The translations under genes and the position numbers were made by a program. Shown here in pieces: positions 53,666-64,000 of a stretch of 64,000 nucleotides of DNA (positions are counted from its first letter, which is position 1; each line of letters begins with the position of its first letter). Source of the DNA: Streptomyces griseus subsp. griseus. GTDB lineage: Bacteria; Actinomycetota; Actinomycetes; Streptomycetales; Streptomycetaceae. The stretch is from assembly GCF_000720255.1 (NCBI RefSeq), contig NZ_JOJE01000009.1, forward strand, positions 1-64,000, written 5' to 3'. Under the pieces are notes generated by a model. It ran no database searches and was not told the origin of the DNA. It was given only the letters and a program-made list of their open reading frames with translations.

Positions 53666-56600
53666 GTGTCGCCACAGTCCCCCAGTAACTCGAGCATCTC
53701 GACCGACGCCGACCAAGCGGGCAAGAACCCCGCTGCCGCGTTCGGTCCGAACGAGTGGCTCGTCGACGAGATCTATCAGCAGTACCTCCAGGACCCGAAT
53801 TCGGTCGATCGCGCCTGGTGGGACTTCTTCGCCGACTACAAGCCGGGCGCCGCGGGCGCCCCGGCTCCGGCGGGTACTGCGGCCGCGGGGGTCGCAGAGA
53901 CCCCCACGGCTCCTGCGGCCCCGGCCGCCGCCGCTCCTGCGGCTCCGGCCGCCGCGCCGGCCCCCGCGGCCCCGAAGCCCGCGGCCGCCGCGCCGGCTCC
54001 CGCCAAGGCCGCCGCGCCTGCTCCGGCTCCCGCGAAGCCCGCGGCCGCCAAGCCGAAGGCCGCACCGGCCGCCGAGGCCGCGGCGCCCGCCGAGGGGCCC
54101 GAGTTCGTGACGCTGCGCGGCCCGTCCGCCGCGGTCGCGAAGAACATGAACGCCTCCCTGGAGCTGCCCACGGCCACGTCCGTGCGCGCGGTGCCGGTGA
54201 AGCTGCTCTTCGACAACCGCATCGTCATCAACAACCACCTCAAGCGCGCCCGGGGCGGGAAGATCTCCTTCACGCACCTGATCGGCTACGCGATGGTGCA
54301 GGCCATCAAGGCCATGCCGTCGATGAACTACGCGTTCGGTGAGAAGGACGGCAAGCCGACCCTCGTCAAGCCGCCGCACGTCAACCTCGGTCTCGCCATC
54401 GACCTGGTCAAGCCGAACGGCGACCGCCAGCTGGTCGTCGCGGCGATCAAGAAGGCCGAGACGCTGAACTTCTTCGAGTTCTGGCAGGCCTACGAGGACA
54501 TCGTCCGTCGCGCCCGCGACAACAAGCTGACGATGGACGACTTCACCGGTGTGACGGTCTCCCTGACCAACCCCGGTGGCCTCGGCACGGTCCACTCGGT
54601 GCCGCGTCTGATGCCCGGCCAGTCGGTGATCATGGGCGTCGGCTCCATGGACTACCCGGCGGAGTTCCAGGGCACCTCCCAGGACACCCTGAACAAGCTC
54701 GGCATCTCCAAGGTCATGACGCTCACGTCGACCTACGACCACCGGGTCATCCAGGGCGCCGCCTCCGGCGAGTTCCTGCGCGCCGTCGCCAACCTCCTGC
54801 TCGGCGAGAACGGCTTCTACGACGACGTCTTCGAGTCGCTGCGCATCCCCTACGAGCCGGTCCGCTGGCTCAAGGACATCGACGCCAGCCACGACGACGA
54901 CGTCACCAAGGCCGCCCGCGTCTTCGAGCTGATCCACTCCTACCGGGTCCGCGGCCACGTCATGGCCGACACCGACCCGCTGGAGTACCAGCAGCGCAAG
55001 CACCCCGACCTGGACATCACCGAGCACGGGCTCACCCTGTGGGACCTGGAGCGCGAGTTCGCCGTCGGCGGTTTCGCCGGCAAGTCGATGATGAAGCTGC
55101 GCGACATCCTCGGCGTGCTGCGCGACTCGTACTGCCGCACCACCGGCATCGAGTTCATGCACATCCAGGACCCCAAGCAGCGCAAGTGGATCCAGGACCG
55201 TGTCGAGCGCAGCCACACCAAGCCGGAGCGCGAGGAGCAGCTGCGCATCCTGCGCCGGCTGAACGCGGCGGAGGCCTTCGAGACCTTCCTCCAGACCAAG
55301 TACGTCGGCCAGAAGCGCTTCTCCCTGGAGGGCGGCGAGACCGTCATCCCGCTGCTGGACGCGGTCCTCGACTCGGCCGCCGAGTCCCGCCTGGACGAGG
55401 TCGTCATCGGCATGGCCCACCGCGGCCGCCTCAACGTCCTCGCCAACATCGTCGGCAAGTCGTACGCGCAGATCTTCCGCGAGTTCGAGGGCAACCTCGA
55501 CCCGAAGTCGATGCACGGCTCCGGCGACGTGAAGTACCACCTGGGCGCCGAGGGCACCTTCACGGGCCTGGACGGCGAGCAGATCAAGGTCTCGCTGGTC
55601 GCCAACCCCTCGCACCTGGAGGCGGTGGACCCGGTCCTGGAGGGCGTCTCGCGCGCCAAGCAGGACATCATCAACAAGGGCGGCACGGACTTCACCGTCC
55701 TGCCGGTGGCGATCCACGGCGACGCGGCCTTCGCGGGCCAGGGCGTGGTGGCCGAGACCCTGAACATGTCGCAGCTGCGCGGCTACCGCACCGGCGGCAC
55801 GGTCCACATCGTCATCAACAACCAGGTCGGCTTCACGGCCGCGCCGGAGTCCTCCCGTTCGTCGATGTACGCGACGGACGTGGCGAGGATGATCGAGGCC
55901 CCGATCTTCCACGTGAACGGCGACGACCCGGAGGCCTGCGTCCGCGTGGCGCGCCTGGCCTTCGAGTTCCGCCAGGCCTTCAACAAGGACGTGGTGATCG
56001 ACCTCATCTGCTACCGCCGCCGCGGTCACAACGAGACGGACAACCCGGCCTTCACCCAGCCGCTGATGTACGACCTGATCGACAAGAAGCGCTCGGTGCG
56101 CAAGCTGTACACCGAGTCCCTGATCGGTCGCGGCGACATCACCCTGGAAGAGGCCGAGCAGGCGCTCCAGGACTTCCAGGGCCAGCTGGAGAAGGTCTTC
56201 ACCGAGGTCCGCGAGGCCACCTCGCAGCCCGCCTCCGGTGACTCCCACGACGGTCAGGACACCTTCCCGGTCGCGGTGAACACCGCGGTCTCCGCCGAGG
56301 TCGTCAAGCGGATCGCCGAGTCCCAGGTCAACATCCCCGACCACATCACCGCGCACCCGCGGCTGCTGCCGCAGCTGCAGCGCCGTGCGGCGATGGTCGA
56401 GGACGGCACGATCGACTGGGGCATGGGAGAGACCCTCGCCGTCGGCTCCCTCCTCCTGGAGGGCGTCCCGGTCCGCCTGGCCGGCCAGGACTCCCAGCGC
56501 GGCACGTTCGGCCAGCGCCACGCGGTGATCATCGACCGGGAGACCGGCGAGGAGTTCACGCCGCTCAACTACCTCGCCGAGGACCAGTCGCGGCTGAACG

Positions 56601-57460
56601 TCTACAACTCGCTGCTCTCCGAGTACGCGGCCATGGGCTTCGAGTACGGCTACTCGCTGGCCCGCCCGGACGCGCTGGTGATGTGGGAGGCGCAGTTCGG
56701 CGACTTCGTCAACGGCGCGCAGACGGTGGTGGACGAGTTCATCTCGTCGGCCGAGCAGAAGTGGGGCCAGACCTCCGGCGTCACCCTGCTCCTGCCGCAC
56801 GGCTACGAGGGCCAGGGGCCGGACCACTCCTCCGCCCGTCCGGAGCGCTTCCTGCAGATCTGCGCCCAGAACAACATGACGGTCGCCATGCCGACGCTGC
56901 CGTCGAACTACTTCCACCTCCTGCGGTGGCAGGTGCACAACCCGCACCACAAGCCGCTGGTCGTCTTCACCCCGAAGTCGATGCTGCGCCTGAAGGCGGC
57001 GGCCTCGAAGGCGGACGAGTTCACGGCGGGCCAGTTCCGCCCGGTCATCGGCGACGCGTCGGTCGACCCGGCCGCGGTCCGCAAGGTCGTCTTCTGCGCG
57101 GGCAAGGTCTACTACGACCTGGAGGCCGAGCGTCAGAAGCGCGGTGTCACGGACACGGCGATCATCCGCGTCGAGCGCCTGTACCCGCTGCCGGGTGCCG
57201 AGCTCCAGGCGGAGGTCAACAAGTACCCGAACGCCGAGAAGTACCTCTGGGCCCAGGAGGAGCCGGCGAACCAGGGTGCCTGGCCGTTCATCGCCCTGAA
57301 CCTGATCGACCACCTGGACCTGGCGGTCGGCGCCGACGTGCCTCACGGCGAGCGTCTGCGGCGCATCTCGCGCCCGCACGGCTCGTCCCCGGCCGTCGGT
57401 TCCGCCAAGCGCCACCAGGCCGAGCAGGAGCAGCTGGTGCGCGAGGTGTTCGAGGCGTAA
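53666..57460 (+). CDS. kgd: Multifunctional 2-oxoglutarate decarboxylase/dehydrogenase E1 with succinyltransferase domain
   Basis: 1264 residues from the GTG at 53666 (AGAGGG upstream). The order is: N-terminal [24 protein letters not shown]; an Ala/Pro linker (about 60-145); an E2-type acyltransferase domain with its [13 protein letters not shown] motif (about 357); then E1o with [14 protein letters not shown] (about 581), the TPP segment [18 protein letters not shown] (about 690) and the [12 protein letters not shown] loop. There is no lipoyl domain. Actinobacterial KGD/SucA-type enzymes thus combine E1 and E2 activities, converting 2-oxoglutarate to succinyl-CoA or succinate semialdehyde. 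The 290-base upstream gap (53376-53665) holds no clear gene. Confidence 0.97.
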   Translation: MSPQSPSNSSISTDADQAGKNPAAAFGPNEWLVDEIYQQYLQDPNSVDRAWWDFFADYKPGAAGAPAPAGTAAAGVAETPTAPAAPAAAAPAAPAAAPAPAAPKPAAAAPAPAKAAAPAPAPAKPAAAKPKAAPAAEAAAPAEGPEFVTLRGPSAAVAKNMNASLELPTATSVRAVPVKLLFDNRIVINNHLKRARGGKISFTHLIGYAMVQAIKAMPSMNYAFGEKDGKPTLVKPPHVNLGLAIDLVKPNGDRQLVVAAIKKAETLNFFEFWQAYEDIVRRARDNKLTMDDFTGVTVSLTNPGGLGTVHSVPRLMPGQSVIMGVGSMDYPAEFQGTSQDTLNKLGISKVMTLTSTYDHRVIQGAASGEFLRAVANLLLGENGFYDDVFESLRIPYEPVRWLKDIDASHDDDVTKAARVFELIHSYRVRGHVMADTDPLEYQQRKHPDLDITEHGLTLWDLEREFAVGGFAGKSMMKLRDILGVLRDSYCRTTGIEFMHIQDPKQRKWIQDRVERSHTKPEREEQLRILRRLNAAEAFETFLQTKYVGQKRFSLEGGETVIPLLDAVLDSAAESRLDEVVIGMAHRGRLNVLANIVGKSYAQIFREFEGNLDPKSMHGSGDVKYHLGAEGTFTGLDGEQIKVSLVANPSHLEAVDPVLEGVSRAKQDIINKGGTDFTVLPVAIHGDAAFAGQGVVAETLNMSQLRGYRTGGTVHIVINNQVGFTAAPESSRSSMYATDVARMIEAPIFHVNGDDPEACVRVARLAFEFRQAFNKDVVIDLICYRRRGHNETDNPAFTQPLMYDLIDKKRSVRKLYTESLIGRGDITLEEAEQALQDFQGQLEKVFTEVREATSQPASGDSHDGQDTFPVAVNTAVSAEVVKRIAESQVNIPDHITAHPRLLPQLQRRAAMVEDGTIDWGMGETLAVGSLLLEGVPVRLAGQDSQRGTFGQRHAVIIDRETGEEFTPLNYLAEDQSRLNVYNSLLSEYAAMGFEYGYSLARPDALVMWEAQFGDFVNGAQTVVDEFISSAEQKWGQTSGVTLLLPHGYEGQGPDHSSARPERFLQICAQNNMTVAMPTLPSNYFHLLRWQVHNPHHKPLVVFTPKSMLRLKAAASKADEFTAGQFRPVIGDASVDPAAVRKVVFCAGKVYYDLEAERQKRGVTDTAIIRVERLYPLPGAELQAEVNKYPNAEKYLWAQEEPANQGAWPFIALNLIDHLDLAVGADVPHGERLRRISRPHGSSPAVGSAKRHQAEQEQLVREVFEA

Positions 57461-57486
57461 CCGCCGCCCTCGCAGGTCGTACGTGA

Positions 57487-57523
57487 CCGGGCCGCACCCC
57501 CTGTTGTCGGGGGTGCGGCCCGG
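57487..57523 (+). terminator. Terminator after kgd
   Basis: CCGGGCCGCACCCCC (57487-57501) and GGGGGTGCGGCCCGG (57509-57523) form a perfect 15-base stem around TGTTGTC, 26 bases after the kgd stop. Confidence 0.92.
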
Positions 57524-57550
57524 CCGTTTCGGCGCACTTATCCTTGAGCC

Positions 57551-57736
57551 ATGTACTTCACGGACCGTGGCATCGAAGAGCTGGAGAAGCGGCGCGGCGA
57601 GGAGGAAGTCACCTTCGAGTGGCTCGCCGAGCAGCTGCGGACGTTCGTCGACCTGAACCCGGACTTCGAGGTCCCGGTGGAGCGGCTGGCGACGTGGCTG
57701 GCTCGACTGGACGACGAGGACGACGACGAGGAGTAG
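57551..57736 (+). CDS. DUF6104-type small acidic protein
   Basis: 61 residues: FTDRGIEELEKRRGEEEVTFEWLAEQL then LNPDFEVPVERLATWLARLDDEDDDEE. This short conserved actinobacterial family (DUF6104, as I recall) has no known function. The acidic tail is striking. A hairpin with a T-run follows, so it is an independent transcript. Confidence 0.85.
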   Translation: MYFTDRGIEELEKRRGEEEVTFEWLAEQLRTFVDLNPDFEVPVERLATWLARLDDEDDDEE

Positions 57737-57762
57737 GAGTCGGTCGTCCGACGCTTTGCCTG

Positions 57763-57787
57763 GGGGCGCCTGTATGGCGCCCCTTTT
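57763..57787 (+). terminator. Rho-independent terminator
   Basis: GGGGCGCC (57763-57770), loop TGTAT, GGCGCCCC (57776-57783), then TTTT. It ends the small acidic protein gene. Confidence 0.92.
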
Positions 57788-57849
57788 GCATGCCCGTCCG
57801 CAGCCCCCTGATCACCAGAACGGGTGCCTTGACTTTCCACCCCCGCGAT

Positions 57850-57877
57850 ATATCGTGAATCACGTAAGACGCGATAT
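57850..57877. promoter_or_regulatory. Putative PadR operator before the DUF4097 gene
   Basis: ATATCGTG (57850-57857) and CGCGATAT (57870-57877) are inverted with one mismatch and 12 bases between; CGCGATATATCG also occurs at 57844-57855. The position, 35-60 bases before the DUF4097-padR operon, suits autoregulation. Confidence 0.65.
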
Positions 57878-57911
57878 GGCGTGTTGGGCAGTGGTCGGGG
57901 AGGTCGTCAGC

Positions 57912-58934
57912 ATGTCCGAGTGGTCCGTCTCAGAGCCCGGGAAGCTCACCTTCGACGAGCCGGTGAGCGAGCTCCAGGTGCGCATCGTCCGTGGAACAGT
58001 GAACGTCGTGGGGACCGACGAGGGTTCCGCCCGTCTGGAGGTCTCCGAGATCGACGGCCCTCCCCTGGTGGTCACACAGCAGGACGGCATCCTCACGGTG
58101 GCGTACGAGGACCTGCCCTGGAAGGGCTTCCTCAAGTGGCTCGACCGCAAGGGCTGGCGGCGCACCGCCGTGGTCTCGCTGGCCGTTCCGGCGCGCACCC
58201 GCGTGGAGGTGGGCGTGGTGAGCGCCGCGGCCGTGGTGTCGGGCATCGAGGCGCGAGCCGAGGTCAAGGGGGTCTCCGGGGACACCACCCTCGTGGGTCT
58301 CGCCGGGCCGGTGCGTGCGGACACCGTCTCGGGGAGTGTGGAGGCCCAGGCCCTCTCCGGCGACCTGCGCTTCAATTCCGTCTCCGGGGACCTGACCGTG
58401 GTCGACGGCGCCGGCTCCTCCGTGAAGGCCGACTCGGTGAGCGGTTCGATGATCGTCGACCTCGACCCGACGGCCCGCCCCACCGACGTCACCCTCTCGA
58501 GCGTCTCGGGCGAGATCGCCATCCGGCTGCCCCACCCGGCGGACGCGGAGGTGGAGGCCAACACGGCCAGCGGCGCGGTCTCCAACGCCTTCGAGGACCT
58601 GCGGGTCAGCGGCCAGTGGGGAGCCAAGCGGATCACCGGACGCCTGGGCGCGGGCAACGGCCGGCTGAAGGCGACGACGGTGTCCGGCTCGATCGCCTTG
58701 CTGCGGCGCCCGCAGGAGGACGGGGAGAGCGACGCCTGGGAGGCCGACCCCACGTCCGCGACCACCCGGCCGTCACCATCCGCTGCGGCTTCCGCTTCCG
58801 CCCCGTTGGCCCCGACGGACCCTGCGGATGGCGCGCGGGTCTCCTCGGGGGACAATTCCGGTTCCGGCCCGGGCGGCGACGCGACCTCGACCGATGCCCC
58901 GGCCGACGGCACGACCGACAAGAAGGTGCTCTGA
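57912..58934 (+). CDS. DUF4097 beta-strand-repeat protein
   Basis: 340 residues from the ATG at 57912 (GGGGAGG upstream). Regular beta repeats such as VKGVSGDTTLVGLAGPVRADTVSGSVEAQALSGDLRFNSVSGDLTVVDG, each with an SG turn, indicate a right-handed beta-helix-like DUF4097 fold. The C-terminal 80 residues are Ser/Ala/Pro-rich and disordered. No export signal. It lies directly upstream of padR and is likely co-regulated; DUF4097 partners of PadR regulators may respond to envelope stress (inference). Confidence 0.9.
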   Translation: MSEWSVSEPGKLTFDEPVSELQVRIVRGTVNVVGTDEGSARLEVSEIDGPPLVVTQQDGILTVAYEDLPWKGFLKWLDRKGWRRTAVVSLAVPARTRVEVGVVSAAAVVSGIEARAEVKGVSGDTTLVGLAGPVRADTVSGSVEAQALSGDLRFNSVSGDLTVVDGAGSSVKADSVSGSMIVDLDPTARPTDVTLSSVSGEIAIRLPHPADAEVEANTASGAVSNAFEDLRVSGQWGAKRITGRLGAGNGRLKATTVSGSIALLRRPQEDGESDAWEADPTSATTRPSPSAAASASAPLAPTDPADGARVSSGDNSGSGPGGDATSTDAPADGTTDKKVL

Positions 58935-58935
58935 C

Positions 58936-60012
58936 ATGCCCCCCGTCTTCGCCCATGGCCGCCTCCGCCTCTACCTGCTGAAGCTGCTGGACGAGGCCCC
59001 GCGTCACGGCTACGAGGTGATCCGCCTCCTCGAGGAACGCTTCCAGGGGCTCTACGCTCCCTCCGCGGGCACGGTCTATCCCCGCCTGGCCAAGCTGGAG
59101 GCCGAGGGACTGGTCACCCACACCACCGAGGGCGGCCGCAAGGTGTACGCCATCACGGACGCGGGCCGCGCCGAACTGGCCGACCGCAGCGGTGAGCTGG
59201 CCGACCTGGAACTGGAGATCCGGGAGTCGGTCGCGGAGCTGGCCGCCGAGATACGGGCCGATGTGCGCGGCGCGGCCGGTGACCTGCGGCGCGAGATGCG
59301 GGCGGCGGCCACCGAGGCCCGCCGGGGCACGAGCACCGGCGGGGGCGAGCATGTCCCCTTCGGAGATCTCGGCGACCCCGGTGCGTACGGCGAGTACGGA
59401 GACAAGGAGGCGTGGCGCGCCGCGAAGGAGGAGATGCGCCGCGTCAAGCAGGAGTGGAAGGAGCAGGCCAGGCGGGCAAAGGACGAGAGCCGCCGGGCCC
59501 GCGACGAGGCCCAGCGGGCCCGGCGCCAGGCCAAGGAGGCCCAGGACCGGGCCCGGACACAGACGCAGGAGGAGGTGCAGCGCATCGCCCGGCGGGTGCA
59601 GGAGCAGGTGCAGGACCACTTCGCGCGGGGTGACTGGCCCACGGGGCTGCGGGAGGGACTGACCGAGCTGGCCAAGGAGTTCGGCGAGTTCGGCAAGGAC
59701 TTCGGGAAGGAGTTCGGCAAGGACTTCGGGTTCGGCCGGACGGGGCCCGGCGGCCGGGCGGCGACCGCGGAACCCGAGTACGGGCAGACCCCGGAGGACT
59801 TCCCCGCCGATTACCAGCCCGCCTGGGCCCACGAGGACCCCACCGGCGATCCCGCCCGCGACCTGGACCGCCTCCTCGACCGCTTCCGGGACGACATCCG
59901 TGACGCGGCCCGAGACCACGGCATCAGCCCCGGCCAGTTGACCGACGCCCGCCGTCACCTGTCGACGGCGGCGGCACACATCGGAGCGATACTGCGAACG
60001 CCGAAGGGCTGA
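58936..60012 (+). CDS. PadR-family transcriptional regulator with long coiled-coil tail
   Basis: 358 residues. The winged helix is LRLYLLKLLDEAPRHGYEVIRLLEERFQGLYAPSAGTVYPRLAKLEAEGLV, shown here in short blocks: HGYEVIRLL (about 24-32) and GTVYPRLAKLEAEGLV (about 45-60). A very long charged helix follows (RRAKDESRRARDEAQRARRQ-type, about 150-230), then repeats of FGKD/FGKE (about 250-275). Ordinary PadR proteins are about 110-180 residues, so the tail is unusual. One base separates its start from the DUF4097 stop. Confidence 0.93.
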   Translation: MPPVFAHGRLRLYLLKLLDEAPRHGYEVIRLLEERFQGLYAPSAGTVYPRLAKLEAEGLVTHTTEGGRKVYAITDAGRAELADRSGELADLELEIRESVAELAAEIRADVRGAAGDLRREMRAAATEARRGTSTGGGEHVPFGDLGDPGAYGEYGDKEAWRAAKEEMRRVKQEWKEQARRAKDESRRARDEAQRARRQAKEAQDRARTQTQEEVQRIARRVQEQVQDHFARGDWPTGLREGLTELAKEFGEFGKDFGKEFGKDFGFGRTGPGGRAATAEPEYGQTPEDFPADYQPAWAHEDPTGDPARDLDRLLDRFRDDIRDAARDHGISPGQLTDARRHLSTAAAHIGAILRTPKG

Positions 60013-60052
60013 GGGATTGAGGGATTGAGGGCCTGAGGGGCGAGGGGCGGCC

Positions 60053-60622
60053 TCAGCCGGCGGCCCGGGCCTCGCCCCCCTCGCCGTACAGCACCCGCGT
60101 CACCGACGCGTGGGTCACGCCGTGGTCGGCGAGGGTCTCAGCGGGGACGCCCGGAAGGGTGGTCAGGGCGAGGAGTATGTGTTCGTCGCCGACATGACGG
60201 TCACGGCGGGCCACCGCGGCGCGCAGGGCCCTTTCGAGAACATCCTTCGCACCCCGGCTGAAGCTGCGCCGGCCCGACCACCGGCCCTTGTCCGCGCGGT
60301 CGCCGGACAGTGCCCCGACACCGTGCGCCTCCTCGACCCGGGAGACGATCGCGGAGAGGTCGATGCCCAGCCCGGCCAGGGCGTCGGCCTCCGCCCGCGT
60401 CAGACCGGCGCGTCGGCGCGCGGCGTCCAGCGCCTGCCGTACCGACTCCCGGCGTTCGGTGAGGCCCAACGCGGCCAGCGCGAAGGAGGCGCGGCTCGCC
60501 TCGCGGTCGAGCAGCGCGAGCAGCAGGTGCTCGGGGTCGACGCACTGCGAGCCGGAGCGCCGGCCGTGGGCGACGGCGCCCCGCACCACGTCGCGGGCGT
60601 CCTGCGTGAAGCGTTCGAACAT
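60053..60622 (-). CDS. Clp N-terminal (Clp-N) domain protein
   Basis: 189 residues from the ATG at 60622; GGGAGG 5 bases before it fixes the start. Two Clp-N repeats: FERFTQDARDVVRGAVAHGRRSGSQCVDPEHLLLALLD (about 2-38) and FSRGAKDVLERALRAAVARRDRHVGDEHILLALTT (about 120-155), as in ClpC/ClpB but with no ATPase domain. It could act as an adaptor or a decoy for Clp. Its start overlaps the HTH gene stop (ATGA), forming a two-gene operon. Confidence 0.92.
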   Translation of the reverse strand: MFERFTQDARDVVRGAVAHGRRSGSQCVDPEHLLLALLDREASRASFALAALGLTERRESVRQALDAARRRAGLTRAEADALAGLGIDLSAIVSRVEEAHGVGALSGDRADKGRWSGRRSFSRGAKDVLERALRAAVARRDRHVGDEHILLALTTLPGVPAETLADHGVTHASVTRVLYGEGGEARAAG

Positions 60623-60831
60623 CACTGCCTCCCGTACTTCTTGTGCACGGCCTGCCTGCTGACGCCGAGTTCCGCGGCGATCTCCTGCCACGACCAGCCC
60701 TGATGGCGCGCACTGCGCACCTGCACCGCCTCCAGCTGCTCCAGCAGCCTGCGCAGTGCGGCGACGGCGCGCAGTCCGACCCGCGGATCGCGGTCACCCG
60801 CGCGCTCGGCGAGATCCGTTGCTTCGGTCAT
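60622..60831 (-). CDS. Small HTH protein, partner of the Clp-N protein
   Basis: 69 residues. The C-terminal half is a helix-turn-helix of the AsnC/Lrp-like or homeodomain-like kind (QGWSWQEIAAELGVSRQAVHKKYGRQ, about 43-69). It overlaps the Clp-N gene, and two perfect 16-base palindromes lie just upstream of its ATG, probably its own binding sites. Confidence 0.9.
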   Translation of the reverse strand: MTEATDLAERAGDRDPRVGLRAVAALRRLLEQLEAVQVRSARHQGWSWQEIAAELGVSRQAVHKKYGRQ

Positions 60832-60834
60832 GAC

Positions 60835-60850
60835 GTCAACTTACGTTGAC
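60835..60850. promoter_or_regulatory. Palindrome GTCAAC-TTAC-GTTGAC, operator 1
   Basis: Perfect 6-base arms, ending 3 bases before the HTH start codon. It repeats at 60862-60877, centres 27 bases apart. Confidence 0.88.
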
Positions 60851-60861
60851 ACCAAGGGGAC

Positions 60862-60877
60862 GTCAACCGAAGTTGAC
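60862..60877. promoter_or_regulatory. Palindrome GTCAAC-CGAA-GTTGAC, operator 2
   Basis: Same 6-base arms as operator 1, different spacer, 30 bases from the HTH start. Confidence 0.88.
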
Positions 60878-60935
60878 ACATGGGACAGCGGAAAGGCGGG
60901 CCCGCAGCGCCGGGCCCGCCTCTGCGGTAGTGGTC

Positions 60936-61904
60936 TCAGGAGTTGTTCGTGAGGACGATCTTTCCGAACTGGTCACCCGAGGCCAGCCGCTCGAAGCCCT
61001 CGCGGGCCCGGTCCATCGGCAGTACCTCGTCGATGACAGGGCGCACGCCGGTCGCGGCGCAGAAGGCGAGCAGGTCCTCCAGCTCGTCCTTGGTGCCCAT
61101 CGTGGAGCCGACGATCTTGAGCTCCAGGAAGAAGACGCGGGTCAGCTCGGCGTGGGAGGGCCGGTCGCCGCTCGTCGCACCGGAGATGACGAGCGTGCCG
61201 CCGGGCCGCAGGGACTTGATCGAGTGCGACCAGGTGGCGGCACCGACGGTCTCGATGACGGCGTCCACCCGCTGCGGCAGCCGCGCCCCCGGCTCCAGCG
61301 CCTCGACAGCCCCGAGTTCCACGGCCCGCTTCCGCTTGGCCTCGTCGCGGCTGGTGGCGAAGACCCGCAGCCCGGCCGCCTTCCCGAGGACGATCGCGGC
61401 CGTGGCGACTCCGCCGCCGGCGCCCTGGACGAGGACCGAGTCGCCGGGGCGTACACCGGCGTTGGTGAAGAGCATGCGGTAGGCCGTCAGCCAGGCGGTG
61501 GGCAGGCAGGCGGCCTCCTCGAAGGAGAGCTCCTTGGGCTTGGGCAGGAGGTTCCAGGTCGGTACGGCGACCTGCTCGGCAAAGGTGCCCTGGTAGCGCT
61601 CGGTGAGGATGGAGCGGGGTTCGTCGGGGCCGACCCCGTGCCCGGACTGTCCGATGACGGAGTACAGGACGACCTCGTTGCCGTTCTCGTCGACGCCGGC
61701 GGCGTCACAGCCGAGGATCATCGGCAGCTTGTCCTCTGCGAGGCCCACGCCGCGCAGGGACCACAGGTCGTGGTGATTGAGGGAGGCGGCCCTGATATTG
61801 ACGATGCTCCAGCCGGGCCGGGCCACGGGGGCGGGACGCTCCCCCAACTCCAGTCCGGAAAGCGGCTGGTCACGGTCGATTCGGGCGGCGTAGACGGCGA
61901 ACAT
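60936..61904 (-). CDS. Zinc-free MDR quinone oxidoreductase-type dehydrogenase
   Basis: 322 residues from the ATG at 61904. A GroES-like N-terminal part (LNHHDLWSLRGVG), VVLYSVIGQSGHGVG, then the nucleotide-binding Rossmann region VLVQGAGGGVATAAIVLGKAAGLRVFATSR (about 150-179). The Cys ligands of structural zinc are absent, so it belongs to the quinone-oxidoreductase branch. A candidate leaderless or near-leaderless transcript: no clear ribosome site precedes the ATG. It converges with nothing; malic enzyme lies upstream. Confidence 0.9.
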   Translation of the reverse strand: MFAVYAARIDRDQPLSGLELGERPAPVARPGWSIVNIRAASLNHHDLWSLRGVGLAEDKLPMILGCDAAGVDENGNEVVLYSVIGQSGHGVGPDEPRSILTERYQGTFAEQVAVPTWNLLPKPKELSFEEAACLPTAWLTAYRMLFTNAGVRPGDSVLVQGAGGGVATAAIVLGKAAGLRVFATSRDEAKRKRAVELGAVEALEPGARLPQRVDAVIETVGAATWSHSIKSLRPGGTLVISGATSGDRPSHAELTRVFFLELKIVGSTMGTKDELEDLLAFCAATGVRPVIDEVLPMDRAREGFERLASGDQFGKIVLTNNS

Positions 61905-62041
61905 GAAGCCGACGATAGGGTCCCGGCCCGGCCGACGAAACCAGGGGGCCGTGTGACACATCCCCTCTTGCGAACCGCTGCGCCTGCTGCGGCGAGGTGT
62001 GCGCCCGCGCCTCCCCCGAGCGGGCGCTGGTGGGTGAAGAA

Positions 62042-62071
62042 AATGGCCCCGCCGCAAGCGGCGGGGCCATT
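62042..62071. terminator. Hairpin between the MDR and malic enzyme genes
   Basis: AATGGCCCCGCCGC (62042-62055) and GCGGCGGGGCCATT (62058-62071) form a perfect 14-base stem with a 2-base loop, 28 bases after the malic enzyme stop. Confidence 0.9.
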
Positions 62072-62098
62072 CGACGCAAGCTCAGCGCGGAGCCGACC

Positions 62099-63322
<1,224 letters not shown>

Positions 63323-63872
63323 TTTGTGTTACCCCTTAGATGTTCATGGTTTGAGGGTGGCCACTCCCTGGTGAGGGGTGGGCGGGCACCACGCACGGCC
63401 CTGTCACTGATACGTACGGGCTCGTACGCGACGGGCGCGCCGCACACGCGCCCTGGGCCCCGGATGAGGGGTGTAAAGAACCTTCTTACCCGACGGACCG
63501 CGCTCAGGACGAGTCCATAACGCGAAGGTCACACGTCATGGGAGCACTCAAGGCTGAATATGGGGACAAGTTCTGGACAACCTCTTGACAAGGGCCCAAG
63601 TGGACACACGTCAGACACCTGGCCTGCGCCCCTCGTGAAAACTGCCGCAGATCTTCCGGCCGGAACGGTCGATTCCCGTAGAAGGTCCGGCCGTGATGTA
63701 CCGGAGTGGTGCGGTTCGGGGGTCACCCGTTATCCGATTTTGACATAGCCGGTCCCCTGAACGGTTCAGTCCGAATGGCAAGATGCCGTAATCACACAAG
63801 GTCGCGACACTCGAAGACGTGTGCTCTCGTCGACCCATCGGCAACTCCACCCATCCGCCGGAGGAACCCAAA
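63323..63872. other. Long intergenic region
   Basis: About 550 bases between the malic enzyme and the lipoprotein genes, divergent. It must hold both promoters. The ORFs seen here have poor Streptomyces codon patterns and I credit none. Confidence 0.5.
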
Positions 63873-64000
63873 ATGACCGCCAGCTCCACCCGTCGTACGA
63901 CCGCCGCGCGCTCCCGGCTAGCAGCGGTCGGTGCAATCGCGGTCGCGGGCACCCTGCTCCTCGCCGGCTGCGGTGACCAGACCAAGGACTCCGGTTCGGG
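63873..64000 (+). CDS. Solute-binding lipoprotein (ABC transporter), N-terminal part
   Basis: Runs off the right edge; 42 codons are visible. GGAGG lies 9 bases before the ATG. A signal sequence MTASSTRRTTAARSRLAAVG ends in a lipobox LLLAGC, followed by GDQTKDSGSG. This is the start of a typical Streptomyces ABC-transporter substrate-binding lipoprotein, probably for a small solute such as an amino acid, from its position opposite malic enzyme in S. coelicolor as I recall it. Confidence 0.8.
   Translation, partial: MTASSTRRTTAARSRLAAVGAIAVAGTLLLAGCGDQTKDSGS

Overview
High-GC actinomycete chromosome, almost certainly Streptomyces: strong third-position GC bias, frequent GTG/TTG starts, GGGAGG-type ribosome sites, a conservon (cvnA-D), NHEJ genes (Ku plus a LigD-type polymerase domain), a Lon gene behind an HspR-type (HAIR) operator, and a one-polypeptide 2-oxoglutarate decarboxylase/dehydrogenase. 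From memory, the gene order in the last third resembles the S. coelicolor SCO526x-SCO529x region; no comparison was run.

1-5.8 kb is the end of a mobile defence island with visibly lower GC. It holds the start of an IS3-type transposase running off the left edge, a 5'-truncated drmB-like gene and drmC (DISARM-type), then a convergent, translationally coupled three-gene operon: DUF262 (ParB-fold) protein, HEPN Rx4H protein and C5-cytosine DNA methyltransferase. The island ends in the 3' half of a tRNA-Arg(CCG) gene (5806-5849), the expected footprint of tRNA-directed site-specific integration. The terminator flank of this tRNA is partly duplicated at 8011-8059, where it abuts an IS630 transposase fragment.

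6-22 kb is an accessory metabolic and respiratory block. It has a secreted protein, a MarR regulator with three matching TTGCA-N3-TGCAA palindromes, and a trio of FAD/Fe-S oxidoreductase, thiamine-diphosphate pyruvate-oxidase-like enzyme and enolase-superfamily enzyme. Two tandem hemerythrins follow, then a lone cytochrome b (QcrB-like) convergent with CtaF and CtaD. Redox substrates may feed quinone and then this incomplete second oxidase branch; that is inference.

22-38 kb is a mix. It includes DUF488, a DJ-1/PfpI protein coupled to a GlxA-type AraC regulator, Ku and LigD-polymerase genes arranged divergently, a NERD-like protein, a phosphatase and a lipoprotein/orphan histidine kinase pair. 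An FtsW-PBP pair, a decayed ADP-ribosylglycohydrolase, an AurF-like diiron oxygenase with a TetR regulator, and an NlpC/P60 hydrolase follow. The tail of the hydrolase is encoded by a dispersed repeat also present at 27.2 kb.

38.6-64 kb looks like conserved core. It contains a conservon with a styrene-monooxygenase-like flavoprotein, a PP2C-like protein, MarR, Lon, GNAT, a rhomboid-like protein, a SAM-methyltransferase-like protein, an OmpR-type two-component system, 2-oxoglutarate decarboxylase/dehydrogenase, a DUF6104 protein, a DUF4097/PadR pair, an HTH/Clp-N pair under a double palindrome, a quinone-oxidoreductase-type MDR, NAD-malic enzyme and the start of a solute-binding lipoprotein.
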